In this document: positions 39,499 to 48,988 of the stretch, in pieces
How positions within the stretch are numbered: the first letter of the stretch is position 1
Layout of the letters: every line of letters begins with the position of its first letter
Assembly (NCBI GenBank): GCA_026936335.1
Contig: JAPMXV010000022.1
Span: 1-64,000, forward strand
Source of the DNA: Mantamonas sphyraenae
Lineage: Eukaryota; CRuMs; Mantamonadidae
Direction of reading: 5' to 3'
DNA length: 64,000 nt
Program-made: the position numbers and the translations under genes
Notes under the pieces: generated by a model
Databases searched by the model: none
What the model was told of the DNA's origin: nothing
What the model saw: the letters and a program-made list of their open reading frames with translations, nothing else

Positions 39499-41534
39499 AT
39501 GTCTGATTCACCGGCGGAAGTTGGTCAGATTCCCGGACCTGTTTCTCCTGGTGCGCTGGAGGACGAGTTTGAGGAGGATGACCTCGTGGGTATCGACGGA
39601 ATGGGTGGAGGGGTAGACGAGGAGGGTGATGACGGCGCGGGCATGGGTGGAAACATGTCGATTGACGCTCGGGCGGCCCTGGATGCGGAGCCGTCACTGA
39701 GCAGAAACTTAAACAAGGCCCTGGACGTCATGTTTGTCGATCAGGGCAACGAAGAGGTGGAGGAAACGAGCGATGACAGTGACGACGACAACAACGACGA
39801 TGAAGGGGATGCTTCGCAGGCAGGAGATGCTGCGGAAGACCAGGACGAAGAGGAATTTGGAGCAGACCTGGACTTTGCCGCTCAGAAGCGCTCGCGCTCA
39901 ATGTTTATCCACCGCCGTGCAGCACGCGGCTCCATCATGCGCAAGTATGGCCAAGAGTCCATCAGCAAGCTATTGTAAGTGAGGCGGCTGAGGGATTGTT
40001 CGGCGAGCAGGGAGGACGATTTTGCAGTTTCGCGCCGGGAGAGGCGCTGGTCGCGCATTCACCTGCGCCTCCCCACGGTGTGCAGAGACATCGCCAGGAG
40101 CAGCCACTGGATGAAAGGCATGCAAAGCGTGTTGACATGGCATTCACAGTACTGACACGGCCAATGGCATACAGCAACATGATCTTTTCCCCCGTCGACC
40201 TGTTGGCTATGCGAACGGTGGTTACGTACGATCGTTCCATCCGCAGGCTGGGCCGAGCACAGGTTGCTTTGGCCACAGTGGGGGTTCTGCTGATGATGCT
40301 GGAGAACTTGGTGACGTGGGACGAGAACACACGCTCGTTTGTGGAGAACGCGGCCGACATCCGCAACGGGTTCCGTCTGTGCATCACCATCACCACTGTG
40401 ATGTTGCTAGGTTGCGTGGTACGCATCTACCAGTACCGCATGATGACATTCCAATCCATGCACTCCATCCGTGTGCAGGGCGAAAACCTGGGGCCCGATT
40501 TTACCGTATTTGAACGTCCCGGCGTTTTGATGCGTCTGCTCGCCGAGCTCGTCGTGCTGGGGTTCCATCCGTTCCCGTATACCGAGATGCACTCGGCATG
40601 GGGCATTCTCATGTGGTTGCGCTTCTATCTGGTGGTGCGTGTGCTGCGCGACAACTCGTACATTTACCAACATCGCAAAGATGTCATCCGCTCGCGTATC
40701 CTCGAGGGATTGGCTGTGCCTCACTTTGACTGGAAGTTGTCGCTTCACCTGCAATTTGATCGCAACCAGCTCTTTGGTACCGCGTGTGCGTTTGCCATCT
40801 TTTATGTCATTTCCTGGTTCAACGTTTACGTGCTCGAGCGCGAAGCAAACGCGGACTTTACCGCCGCAAACACACTGTGGTTCACCATGGTCACCATGAC
40901 GACCATTGGCTACGGTGACATCTCGCCTACGCAACCCGCAAGCCAGGCCGCCGCCATGATCGGCGGAATCGCAGGCATCATCTGTGAATCGTTGCTCACA
41001 GGTACCATTGCCAACCAGCTGATTCTCAACTACCGCCAAGAGGCGTGTGATGCCTATCTGGACTTCACCAACAACGTGGCCGGAACCCAGCACCATGCTG
41101 CCGTTGCTCTCCAGAGTCTCTTCCGCTTCCGTCGCATGGACAAAGACGACCTTTCCATCCGTCCACAACGTCGTGCCATGTTCATCAAGATGGTGCACCA
41201 TTTCGACATGCTGCGCGAGTACACGATGGCGGTGAAAAACTCGCCGCTCGGCAACACCATCGACGACATGCTGATCACACAGCAGAGTATTGTCGGGGAC
41301 ATGGAGACCAACATGAAGCGTCTCATGCGTCTGCACTCCAACAACGTGGCAAACATGAAGGACGCCAGCGACGCATTGGAGCTTGCCTTGTTGAAGCTTG
41401 GCAAGAACCCGGACGACGTCAAGCCCAAGAAGGGCAAGAAGGGCAAGAAGGGCAAGAAGGACAAGAAGGACAAGAAGGGCAAGAAGGAGAAAGGAAGTGG
41501 CGACAACGCAAAGAGCGTGCGTGTGGACGCGTGA
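39499..41534 (+). CDS. SK-type potassium channel, paralogue 2
   Basis: The proposed exons are 39499-39974 and 40118-41534, about 630 residues in phase; the second acceptor (GATGAAAG) is weak, so the exact join is uncertain. Exon 1 encodes an acidic disordered N-terminus (MSDSPAEVGQIPGPVSPG, DDNNDDEGDA) ending in a basic patch. Exon 2 holds the channel. Segments include ALATVGVLLMMLENLV and LRLCITITTVMLLGCV-like helices, pore loop WFTMVTMTTIGYGDISP, IGGIAGIICESLLTGTI, a post-pore calmodulin-binding-like helix (AAVALQSLFRFRR), a coil and a Lys-rich tail of KKGKKG/KKDKKD repeats. Sequence similarity to paralogue 1 extends through the membrane region. Confidence 0.85.
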
Positions 41535-41615
41535 CAATGAGCGATGGTCTGACGCGCCATGGCATTCAAGCAAACTCACTCGGCAGGCGAAAACACCCAT
41601 CACGTGTGCACACAT

Positions 41616-41639
41616 CACACACACACACACACACACACA
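41616..41639 (+). repeat. (CA)n microsatellite
   Basis: About twelve CA units lie in the spacer between the channel gene and UBE2S. It is a simple repeat with no sign of a gene. Confidence 0.9.
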
Positions 41640-41712
41640 AGCACCGCTCGCAACAAACACACACTCGTAACATAGCAACTCCATTGTTCGAAAACACATC
41701 CACACAATCACA

Positions 41713-42451
41713 ATGAGCTCGTCAATGATTCTTTCGGGAAAGGTGGTCCAAAAAGTGGCCAAGGAATTGCACAACCTGGAACAGAAGCCCATGGAAGGTA
41801 TCTCTGTGTCCTACGACGAAGACGACGTCACAGAAGTGTACGCGACTATTGAAGGACCGAGTAGGTTGCGTTTGCCAGTGCCCAGCGGATGCGAGCAGAG
41901 TGCGGCTGGCTGCGGAAAAACCCGCGCCTTTCGTGAACAACGGTCGTTTTTCTGCCAACTGCAAGGCACCCACCCGTCTTATGCACGCGTGCGCTTGTCT
42001 GTCCACACGCTGCATGCGGCCTAGCGTGTCATACGTAGTTACTGACACATTGGCGTCTGCGTGTGCGTGCACAGTGGATACTCCGTTTGAGGGAGGGCAG
42101 TTCAAGATGAAGTTGACTCTGGGCACGGATTTCCCCTCCGCCCCGCCCAAAGGGTACTTCCTCACCAAGATCTTCCACCCCAACGTCTCTCTTCAGGGCG
42201 AAATCTGTATCAACACCCTCAAGAAGGATTGGAAGCCCGAGCTCGGCCTGTCGCACATCTTTCTGACGGTCAAGTGCTTGCTGATCAACCCCAACCCAGA
42301 GTCCGCACTCAACGAGGAAGCCGGCCGCCTGTTTATGGAAGACTACGACGAGTACAGTCAAGTGGCCAAGCTTTGGACCAGCGTCCATGCGCAGAAGGGC
42401 AGCGACGACAACACCTCCAAGGAGAACGAGACGGACAACCAAGGGAACGAG

Positions 42452-42482
<31 letters not shown>

Positions 42483-42589
42483 ACAGCAGCAGCAGTGTTT
42501 CCACAAAGTCCATCGTCGTCAAGAAGAACAAGAGCAAGAAGGACAAGAAGGACAAGAAGAAGAAGAGCGGCGCCGCAAAGCGCCTCTGA
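41713..42589 (+). CDS. UBE2S: Ubiquitin-conjugating enzyme E2 S
   Basis: Exons 41713-41860 and 42075-42589 (214-nt intron, donor GTAGGTTGCG, acceptor GTGCACAG) encode 220 residues. The UBC fold is complete: [60 protein letters not shown], the catalytic cysteine in [12 protein letters not shown], and [19 protein letters not shown]. The last motif and the Lys-rich C-terminal extension ([20 protein letters not shown]) after a Ser/Asn stretch are typical of UBE2S. In animals UBE2S elongates K11-linked ubiquitin chains for the anaphase-promoting complex. It lies in the unique spacer between the inverted arms. Confidence 0.95.
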
Positions 42590-42812
42590 TTCATCCATCG
42601 GTGAGGTTCCCCGAAATCTCTTATGTGTGCCCATGGCACTTGAATGTGTTGTGCACCTGTGTGCAGCACATCATTCCACAACCACAACAACAATGCACGA
42701 CAATTTCCCACTGATCAGCCAAACAACTCGCAAGAGCTCGTTCCCCATCCATCGCCCTTGCACACACGTCCACTCAACTACGATTGCATGCTAAGAACCC
42801 AGAGCTTTACAT

Positions 42813-43259
42813 TTACTTCAGGGCACGGCCGTTGCGACCCGTCGTCTTGGTGTGCTGACCGCGCACCTTGACTCCCCACGCGTGGCGCAGACCGCGGTGC
42901 ACCCTGATCTTCTTGAGGCGCTCAATGTCCTCACGCAGAGCGTTCGACAGTCCCTGTGCAGTGTGCTGCGTGTTCTCGCCAGTCTTGTAGTCGCGGCGAC
43001 GGTTCAGGAACCACAGCGGGATCTTGTGCTCCAGCGGGTTTGTGATGATGTCCTCAATCGTGGCCACCTGCTCCGGGGTCAATTCACCCGCACGCAGCGT
43101 CACGTCCACTTCCGCCTTCTTGCACACAAGGAACGAGAAGCGACGTCCAATGCCCGGGATCGACGTCAGAGCGTAGGGGATCTTCTGGCGACCGTCGATG
43201 TTCGTGCTGAACATACGCATCATGTGCTGGAAGTCATCGGTCATAACAAGGTTCGACAT
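42813..43259 (-). CDS. RPS18: Ribosomal protein uS13 (S18e; copy 2)
   Basis: 148 residues, the same protein as copy 1, on the opposite strand and in the mirror-image position. The acceptor-like sequence before the ATG is also conserved. Both copies look functional; nothing is truncated. Confidence 0.97.
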   Translation of the reverse strand: MSNLVMTDDFQHMMRMFSTNIDGRQKIPYALTSIPGIGRRFSFLVCKKAEVDVTLRAGELTPEQVATIEDIITNPLEHKIPLWFLNRRRDYKTGENTQHTAQGLSNALREDIERLKKIRVHRGLRHAWGVKVRGQHTKTTGRNGRALK

Positions 43260-44187
43260 CTCTGTGCGTACACACACACCCCAGTTCGCTGTGTCAGCTT
43301 CACAACCCTTCCCCACCTTGCGCCCATTTTCTCCCCTCCAGCCCCTCTCCCCTCTCCCCACACACCCATGCACACAAACACCCTCCAGTCCTTCCTCCAC
43401 CTCCACTGTTTCCATCCTCCATCCACCCTTCCATCCACCACCGTCTCCTCATTCGCCTCCCGCCGCCCTCGCAAGTCTCCAGCCCCGCGCAAAATCGCAA
43501 GCTCCTTGCATGCGCCTCTCCTCTCCTCCCGGCCCCTTCCACCGCCACCCGTCACCTTCTCTCCTCCCGCCATCCACTTGCCCTTTGCCCACCCTTCTTC
43601 TCCACCTCCTCCCGACTCTCTACTCTCTTCATCTCCCTTCAATCCCTTCCACACCCCCGTTTTCTCCCCTGCGCCGATTTCCTTGCGTGGAACGCTCTCC
43701 CTCCACTCCACCTCCTTTCACCGTCCTCCCCCAGCCCAATCCACCTCCTTCCTCCCTCCTTCTCCTCCATACCCCTCCTCCTCCGCCCTTTCCATCCCTC
43801 CATCCCATCTCCCATCCCTGTTTTCCCTCCTCCAGGCTCGTGTCCCGCATGCGACACGTTCCCACCCACCATCATGCACACCCACACTCTCCACACATTC
43901 GCACACGTGCACACTCTCCCACCCACACGCCTCCACTCCTCTTCCTCCCGTTTGCCTCTGTCTCTCGCCCGTAAAACTCACTGGCTGTGGCTGTGTTTGG
44001 GTTGGCTTCCACTGCGACCTTCATTCAGCTGCGGTTGCTTGCTTCCTCACACTTACTCTGTGACCCACCGTCCATGTGCCCATGTGCACCCTTGCCTCAT
44101 GTGCACCCTCTTCAGACATCCGCCATGTCCGTCATTGCCCCTCCTTGGCAGCCCGCCCGGTGAGCCACCACAAAACACCCCGTCACC
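43260..44187. promoter_or_regulatory. Divergent RPS18/RPL19 promoter region with polypyrimidine tract (copy 2)
   Basis: A mirror copy of the 36015-36941 region. On the plus strand it is now C/T-rich (about 43330-43850). Conservation of this non-coding sequence between arms shows the duplication included full regulatory regions, so both gene pairs should be expressed alike. No separate gene is seen. Confidence 0.55.
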
Positions 44188-45048
44188 ATGGTCAACCTCC
44201 GCAAACAGAAGCGTCTTGCAGCTGCCGTGCTCAAGTGCGGTCAGAAGAAGATCTGGCTCGACCCGAACGAGATCGACGAGATTGCTCTGACCAACTCGCG
44301 TACGTTTTTGTGGAGAGGCCTTTTGGGATTGTGCATGATTTTCACGCGAGGGCGAGTTTCTGACGCAGTTTTGCACACCGTACACACGTGATCATGTGAC
44401 GTAACGAACACACAGGCCAGGGCATCCGCAAGCTGTACAAGGCTGGCTACATCATCCGCCGCCTGAACGCTATGCACTCGCGTTCTCGCGTGCGTGCGCA
44501 CGCCGCAGCCAAGGCCAAGGGCCGCCACACCGGCCTGGGTCGCCGTCGTGGTACGCGCGACGCGCGCCTGCCGCAGAAGGTGCAGTGGATGCGCCGCATG
44601 CGTGTGCTGCGCCGTCTGCTGAAGAAGTACCGTGAGGCTGGCAAGATCGACAAGCACCTGTAGGTTGAGGAGGGAGGGGCGGTGAGGGCGGGAATGATTT
44701 TTGCATGCGCGTGGGGAGCGGGTTTGAGTGGGGTTGGAGAGGGAAACAGGGTGGTTTGGAGGCAGAGGACTGACGTTGGATGTGTGTTCGTGTGTGATGC
44801 GTCGTGTTGTGTGGATGCACAGGTACCGTGAGACATATGTGAAGAGCAAGGGTAACGTGTTCAAGAACAAGCGTGTGCTGATGGAGCACATCCACAAGTC
44901 CAAGGCGGATAAGGCTCGTGAGGAGGCTCTGGCCGCTCAGGCAGAGGCCCGCCGTCAGCGCAAGCGTGCTGCACGCGACCGCCGTGCCCAGCGCGTGGCT
45001 GAGCGCAAGGCTGTGCTCTCTGGCGCCGCCCCGAAGAAGCAGGAGTAA
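44188..45048 (+). CDS. RPL19: Ribosomal protein eL19 (copy 2)
   Basis: Exons 44188-44299, 44416-44659 and 44823-45048 encode 193 residues identical to copy 1. Splice sites are conserved. The second intron differs from copy 1 by a small indel within a GT-rich run. It is transcribed toward the WW-TMC-like gene. Confidence 0.97.
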
Positions 45049-45358
45049 ATGCTGAAGCTCTTTTCAGGACACAGACACATGGAGGCGGGAGGGGAACAGG
45101 AGGAGCACACGGAGGAGCACACGCAAGAGTGATCTCTCTGTGTGTGTGTCTTGGTGTGTTGTTGTGGAAGGTGGGATGGGCCCGGTTGTTGCGGTCAAGT
45201 GGGGTGTTGCTGGACAGAGGCAAGCACAAAGGCCACGTTCCCATTGCATGTGGCGCTCTTTGTTCGTTGTTCCAGGCCCAAAATGGCTGCTTGGTTTCTT
45301 CATTGTGTTGCGTGCGTCACTCTTCCATTCACAGCTCCTCAATTCTTGCGCTCGGGGC

Positions 45359-47029
45359 TCAGGTGTTGCGGAAAAACCCGCATCCGGACAACCCAACGCC
45401 ATCCATAACCCAGACAGCACCAAAGGGAGGTGCAAGGAGGGCCGCGGTGGCAATGAGAAGCAGCATAAAGGTGAGCATGGTGCGCATGGAGCCGTTCAAG
45501 GGCGCGGGTCGTTTGCAGATGCGAACCAGACGGTACCGATCGAGGTAGAACTCGAGGGTGTTTGTGATCATGGCCATAAGAGTGAGCCAGGGGAATACGA
45601 GCATGCCCAGGTAGATGACAAACTGGCGGTAGAGCAGCTCGATGTACTCCTCTGCCACGTCAAACTCGGGCCGTGCTGCCTCGTTGGACGTCTCGGAGCG
45701 TTCTCCCTTGCCCTTGGACAGTCTCTGCTTGATAGCAGGCAGGGCAATCTCCTGCAAGGCACTGACGGTCATTTCAATGAGCAGGAGGAAGAAGAACTGC
45801 TGGCCGATTGCGTCGAGCGGACATGCGCTGTTGATGTTGCTGAGACCGACGGTGGCAAAGAGCACCACTGTGTTGGAGAGCTTAAACAGGAAGAGCTTGA
45901 GCGTGTTGTGCTTCCTGTACGACGACCACGTGCGGTGCTTCTCCCACTTTGTCAACGAGGCGACGCTTTTGGTCCATGCAAAGTTGACCACCTTGATGAA
46001 GCCCGAGAGGATGATGGCCTCGCCACTGCTACCCAGGGCCGTCTTGTCGATCTGCTGAAAGCCCCATGTTGACAGGCCCGAGAGGGCAAGGATAACCAGA
46101 AAGAGGACGGAGCCCAGGGTCATGCGTGTGTTGGTCGTGTTGGGCGACACGTGCCTGTTCTCGTAAATGCGGTCTTTGTCTGCGTCCAGGTACCTGTCTT
46201 CGTGGTCCTCACGCTGTTGCTGCTGGAAGAAGTTGAAGATGTGCCGCGCATAGGCCGGCGCCACGGCAAACCAGATCACCACGGAGATGATGGAAGTGGC
46301 AAGCCAGGTGTCGTACACACTGGCCGAGAAGGAGCTGATGAAGAGGTAAGAGAGGAAGACGTCGGAGTTGGCGTTGACGAGCGGGTCGACGGCAAAGTGG
46401 TGAATCACAGCCACGCTGCTGACCACAAACTGCACAGCGCCCACCACGCGAATGAACTGAATAAAGTCAAAGTAGAGCTGGATGCCCACACCGTACTCGT
46501 CGCCCAGTTCCTCCACGCTCAGGTCTGCACGTACGTGGTTGACTGCGTGTTCGTTGGCCGCCTCCTCGTCGTACTGGTCGTCCGCGTTCGTCCCTGCTGC
46601 GCCGCCGTCTGCCTTGACCAGGAAAGGTACCCCTTTGTTTGTATAGCGCACCTCCATCCCGGGCGGCACGTGCGCGTTCTGTGCGTGTTCACTGGCGGCA
46701 AAGAAGTTCAGGGAACTGCCAAGTTTGAACAGCTGCGTTGCCAGCTCGCCCGAATCGGTCGCTCCCTGCTCTCCACCATTCTGTGTGCGTGGTTGTGCCT
46801 GTGCTCCACTGTTGCCTGTGGACTGTTCCATCTGCTGCTGTTGCGGCTGGCCCTGCTGCTGTCCGCCGGAAGGCTGCTCGTTGGCCTTTGCAAACTGCTC
46901 CTGCACCACCTCCGGCGTGGGATACGTCCATGTGCTGAATCGTGTGGCAGGAAACAGGTAGAACTGCTTTCCGGTCCTGGGATCACTGCGCATCACCCAC
47001 CCGGGTGGCAGTGCCTGATATCCGCTCAT
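45359..47029 (-). CDS. TMC-like multipass membrane protein with N-terminal WW domain
   Basis: A single-exon gene of 556 residues. Residues 5-40 form a WW domain (ALPPGWVMRSDPRTGKQFYL, then TRFSTWTYP, with both Trp and the final Pro). A Gln-rich linker follows, then about eight hydrophobic helices. The segment LLYRQFVIYLGMLVFPWLTL through ITNTLEFYLDRYRLVRICKRP closely resembles the signature of the TMC domain. TMC proteins belong to the anoctamin/OSCA/TMC superfamily of channels and scramblases. The family assignment rests on this motif and topology. WW domains bind proline-rich ligands, so it may recruit a cytosolic partner. The stop codon is 15 bp outside the inverted-repeat arm. Confidence 0.65.
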   Translation of the reverse strand: MSGYQALPPGWVMRSDPRTGKQFYLFPATRFSTWTYPTPEVVQEQFAKANEQPSGGQQQGQPQQQQMEQSTGNSGAQAQPRTQNGGEQGATDSGELATQLFKLGSSLNFFAASEHAQNAHVPPGMEVRYTNKGVPFLVKADGGAAGTNADDQYDEEAANEHAVNHVRADLSVEELGDEYGVGIQLYFDFIQFIRVVGAVQFVVSSVAVIHHFAVDPLVNANSDVFLSYLFISSFSASVYDTWLATSIISVVIWFAVAPAYARHIFNFFQQQQREDHEDRYLDADKDRIYENRHVSPNTTNTRMTLGSVLFLVILALSGLSTWGFQQIDKTALGSSGEAIILSGFIKVVNFAWTKSVASLTKWEKHRTWSSYRKHNTLKLFLFKLSNTVVLFATVGLSNINSACPLDAIGQQFFFLLLIEMTVSALQEIALPAIKQRLSKGKGERSETSNEAARPEFDVAEEYIELLYRQFVIYLGMLVFPWLTLMAMITNTLEFYLDRYRLVRICKRPAPLNGSMRTMLTFMLLLIATAALLAPPFGAVWVMDGVGLSGCGFFRNT

Positions 47030-47155
47030 TTCTGTGTTGGTTCAACCGTCGCATGTCCTTGGACCAGTGTTCCCCAATGGTTTTCTGCATTTCGTTCCCT
47101 CATCCCTCATCCCTCTTTTCTCTCTTGCATCCGTGTTGTGGTCTCCTCCCACCCC

Positions 47156-48806
47156 TCACAGCTCCACCTGGACACCGCCGCCCTTGTTGATCTCCATGTT
47201 CCAGGCGTTGGTCATCATCAGCAGAAAGTATTCGTCGCTGTCGATGCTGGCACTGACATCCGCGTAGTACTCTTCAAACTCCTCCAGGGTGACGGTGCCG
47301 TCGCCCTTGACTCCGCCGCCCTTGGCGTCAAAGACGTTGAGAAATTCGGCCAGCACTTCGTCCTCCGTGCGGTAGCCACTCATCACATCCGGGTGCATCT
47401 TGGCGTTGTAGTTGGCCTGGATGTCGTCCAGCTGGATGACGCCGTTGCCATTTGCGTCCAGGACATTGAAGGCCTTGTGGACGAGCTCCTTGCGAAAGTC
47501 GTTCAGCTGGCCACGCAGGGTTGTCAGGAACTCTTCATAGTCCAGCGATCCGTCATTGTTCTCATCAAAGGCATTGAAGAGCACATCCGTCTCGTCGGCG
47601 GTGAGGTGCAGGCCAAAGTCGTGCATGGCCTTGGAAAACTCGTGGCGTTCCAGGGTCTGGCTGTAGTTGTCGTCGATGATGCGGAAGCAGCGGCCCAGCT
47701 CACGGATACCCGTGGTGCCACGCGACTTGAGTTGTGCGCGCAGACGCTCCTTGAGGGCCTCCAGGGCGTGCGGCTCAAAGGCGTTGATTTCCTCTTCCAC
47801 CTCGTCGACCACCACCGATTCCGGGTCGTCGGAGCCCACAAAGAAGAACTGGTTCTCCTCACGTTCTGCCTTGTGATGGTCCAGCTCCGTCTTTGCGCTG
47901 AGCTCCCACTCCAGGCCAAAGTCGTTGCGCACGGGAGTCTTCCACGAGCCCAGCAGCTGGTTTGTGTTGCAGTGTCGCAGCACCACAGGGTCGCCCAGCT
48001 TCACTGCCTCTCCATACACCGCCTCACGAAGCTGCGGGTCGGCCGCTTCCACCTGCCACACTGTGTTCCAGTTGGCCTCGCGCTGGTAGTGCACCTCCTG
48101 GTGGCCTGCAAATTTGCACAGCGCTCCCAGCGTCACAACCTGCGAGTGAAGGTACAGCTGTCGCTTGCTGTACGGCCACACATGGCAAAAGAACAAGTCC
48201 ATGGTAGCATGTGTCCCCACGTGTGCGTGTGTGTGCGTGTGTTCCGTGTGTGTGTGTCAATTAGGGGTCAACGGGCGATGTGTGTTAGTTGTTCGTCCTC
48301 AACGGAAATAGCCGTTGGCCCAGACTGCTTTCTCACTCGGGCAGCACGCGGGTTTGTTCGTGCGCTCCAACTCACCCGTTCATAAGGGCAGGCACAGTGG
48401 CCACACGCAGCTTCTGGCCATAGTGCAGCTGGCCGTCGCCATAGTAATCCTGCTCCTCGTCTTCGGGCAATTGGGTCACGCGGATGGCCGAGCGCGCCGT
48501 GGGCTTGTCGCTCACTGCGCTGGTGGTGGCATCGGTGTCATTGGGATTGCGCGAGTCAAAGTCGGCAGCCACGGCTGCGCCGGTGTTGACGCTGAACAGC
48601 TGGTAGGTGCCGCCAAACTCGACGGTGCCAGATTCCGAGTACGTCAGTGCCTGGGCACGCATGTTCTTGCCCATCTTCGCCTTGATGGACGTGATGGCCA
48701 GTTGTCCTCGGTCCTTTTTGTCCAGAAACTCGCGCAGCGAAGCCTGCTGCAGCTCGATGTCCTCGCTCCAGTTGCCCACGAGAGTCGCCGTCTTTCGCGC
48801 TGCCAT
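47156..48806 (-). CDS. CFAP161: CFAP161-calcyphosine fusion protein
   Basis: Exons 48806-48376 and 48167-47156 (208-nt intron, donor GTGAGTTGG, acceptor GCCGTACAG) join in phase to 480 residues. Residues 1-270 match CFAP161, a microtubule inner protein of ciliary doublets: NWSEDIELQQASLREFLDKK, LHYGQKLRVATV, then QREANWNTVWQVEAADPQLR and RHCNTNQLL. Residues about 300-480 match calcyphosine: LKSRGTTGIRELGRCFRIID, then EF-hands (DENNDGSLDYEEF, DANGNGVIQLDD, GDGTVTLEEFEEYY) and a VSASIDSDEYFLLMMTNAWN ending. In animals these are separate proteins. The fusion suggests Ca2+ sensing inside or on the axoneme. Confidence 0.88.
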
Positions 48807-48988
48807 CGTTGTTTTCGAATTGCTTGCCTCTCTCTGCGCCCCGTGGGCTGCCTACTCTCCAATGCAGCAGCGCTCGACTGTGCAATGAGTCCTAATCACC
48901 ACGAGAGTACGGGTGCCATCAATCAACGTGCATCACGGATGCGCAAGCGCGGCCAGCCAACACGACCCTCCACCGAATCTCCAGGCCC

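Larger units (their letters stand above)
42739..45344 (-). repeat. Right arm of the 2.6-kb inverted duplication
   Basis: Reverse complement of 34863-37462. The outer end retains the final codons and stop of the coiled-coil gene (reverse complement of CACAGCTCCTCAATT at 45330-45344) with no gene attached. The inner end is at CGTTCCCCATCC (42739). Differences from the left arm are a few substitutions and small indels, mostly in introns and the intergenic part. Confidence 0.95.

Noticed and set aside
41535-41712. Possible gene in the CA-rich spacer before UBE2S
   Set aside because: Only a CA microsatellite and A/C-rich leader sequence are present, with no conserved coding signal.
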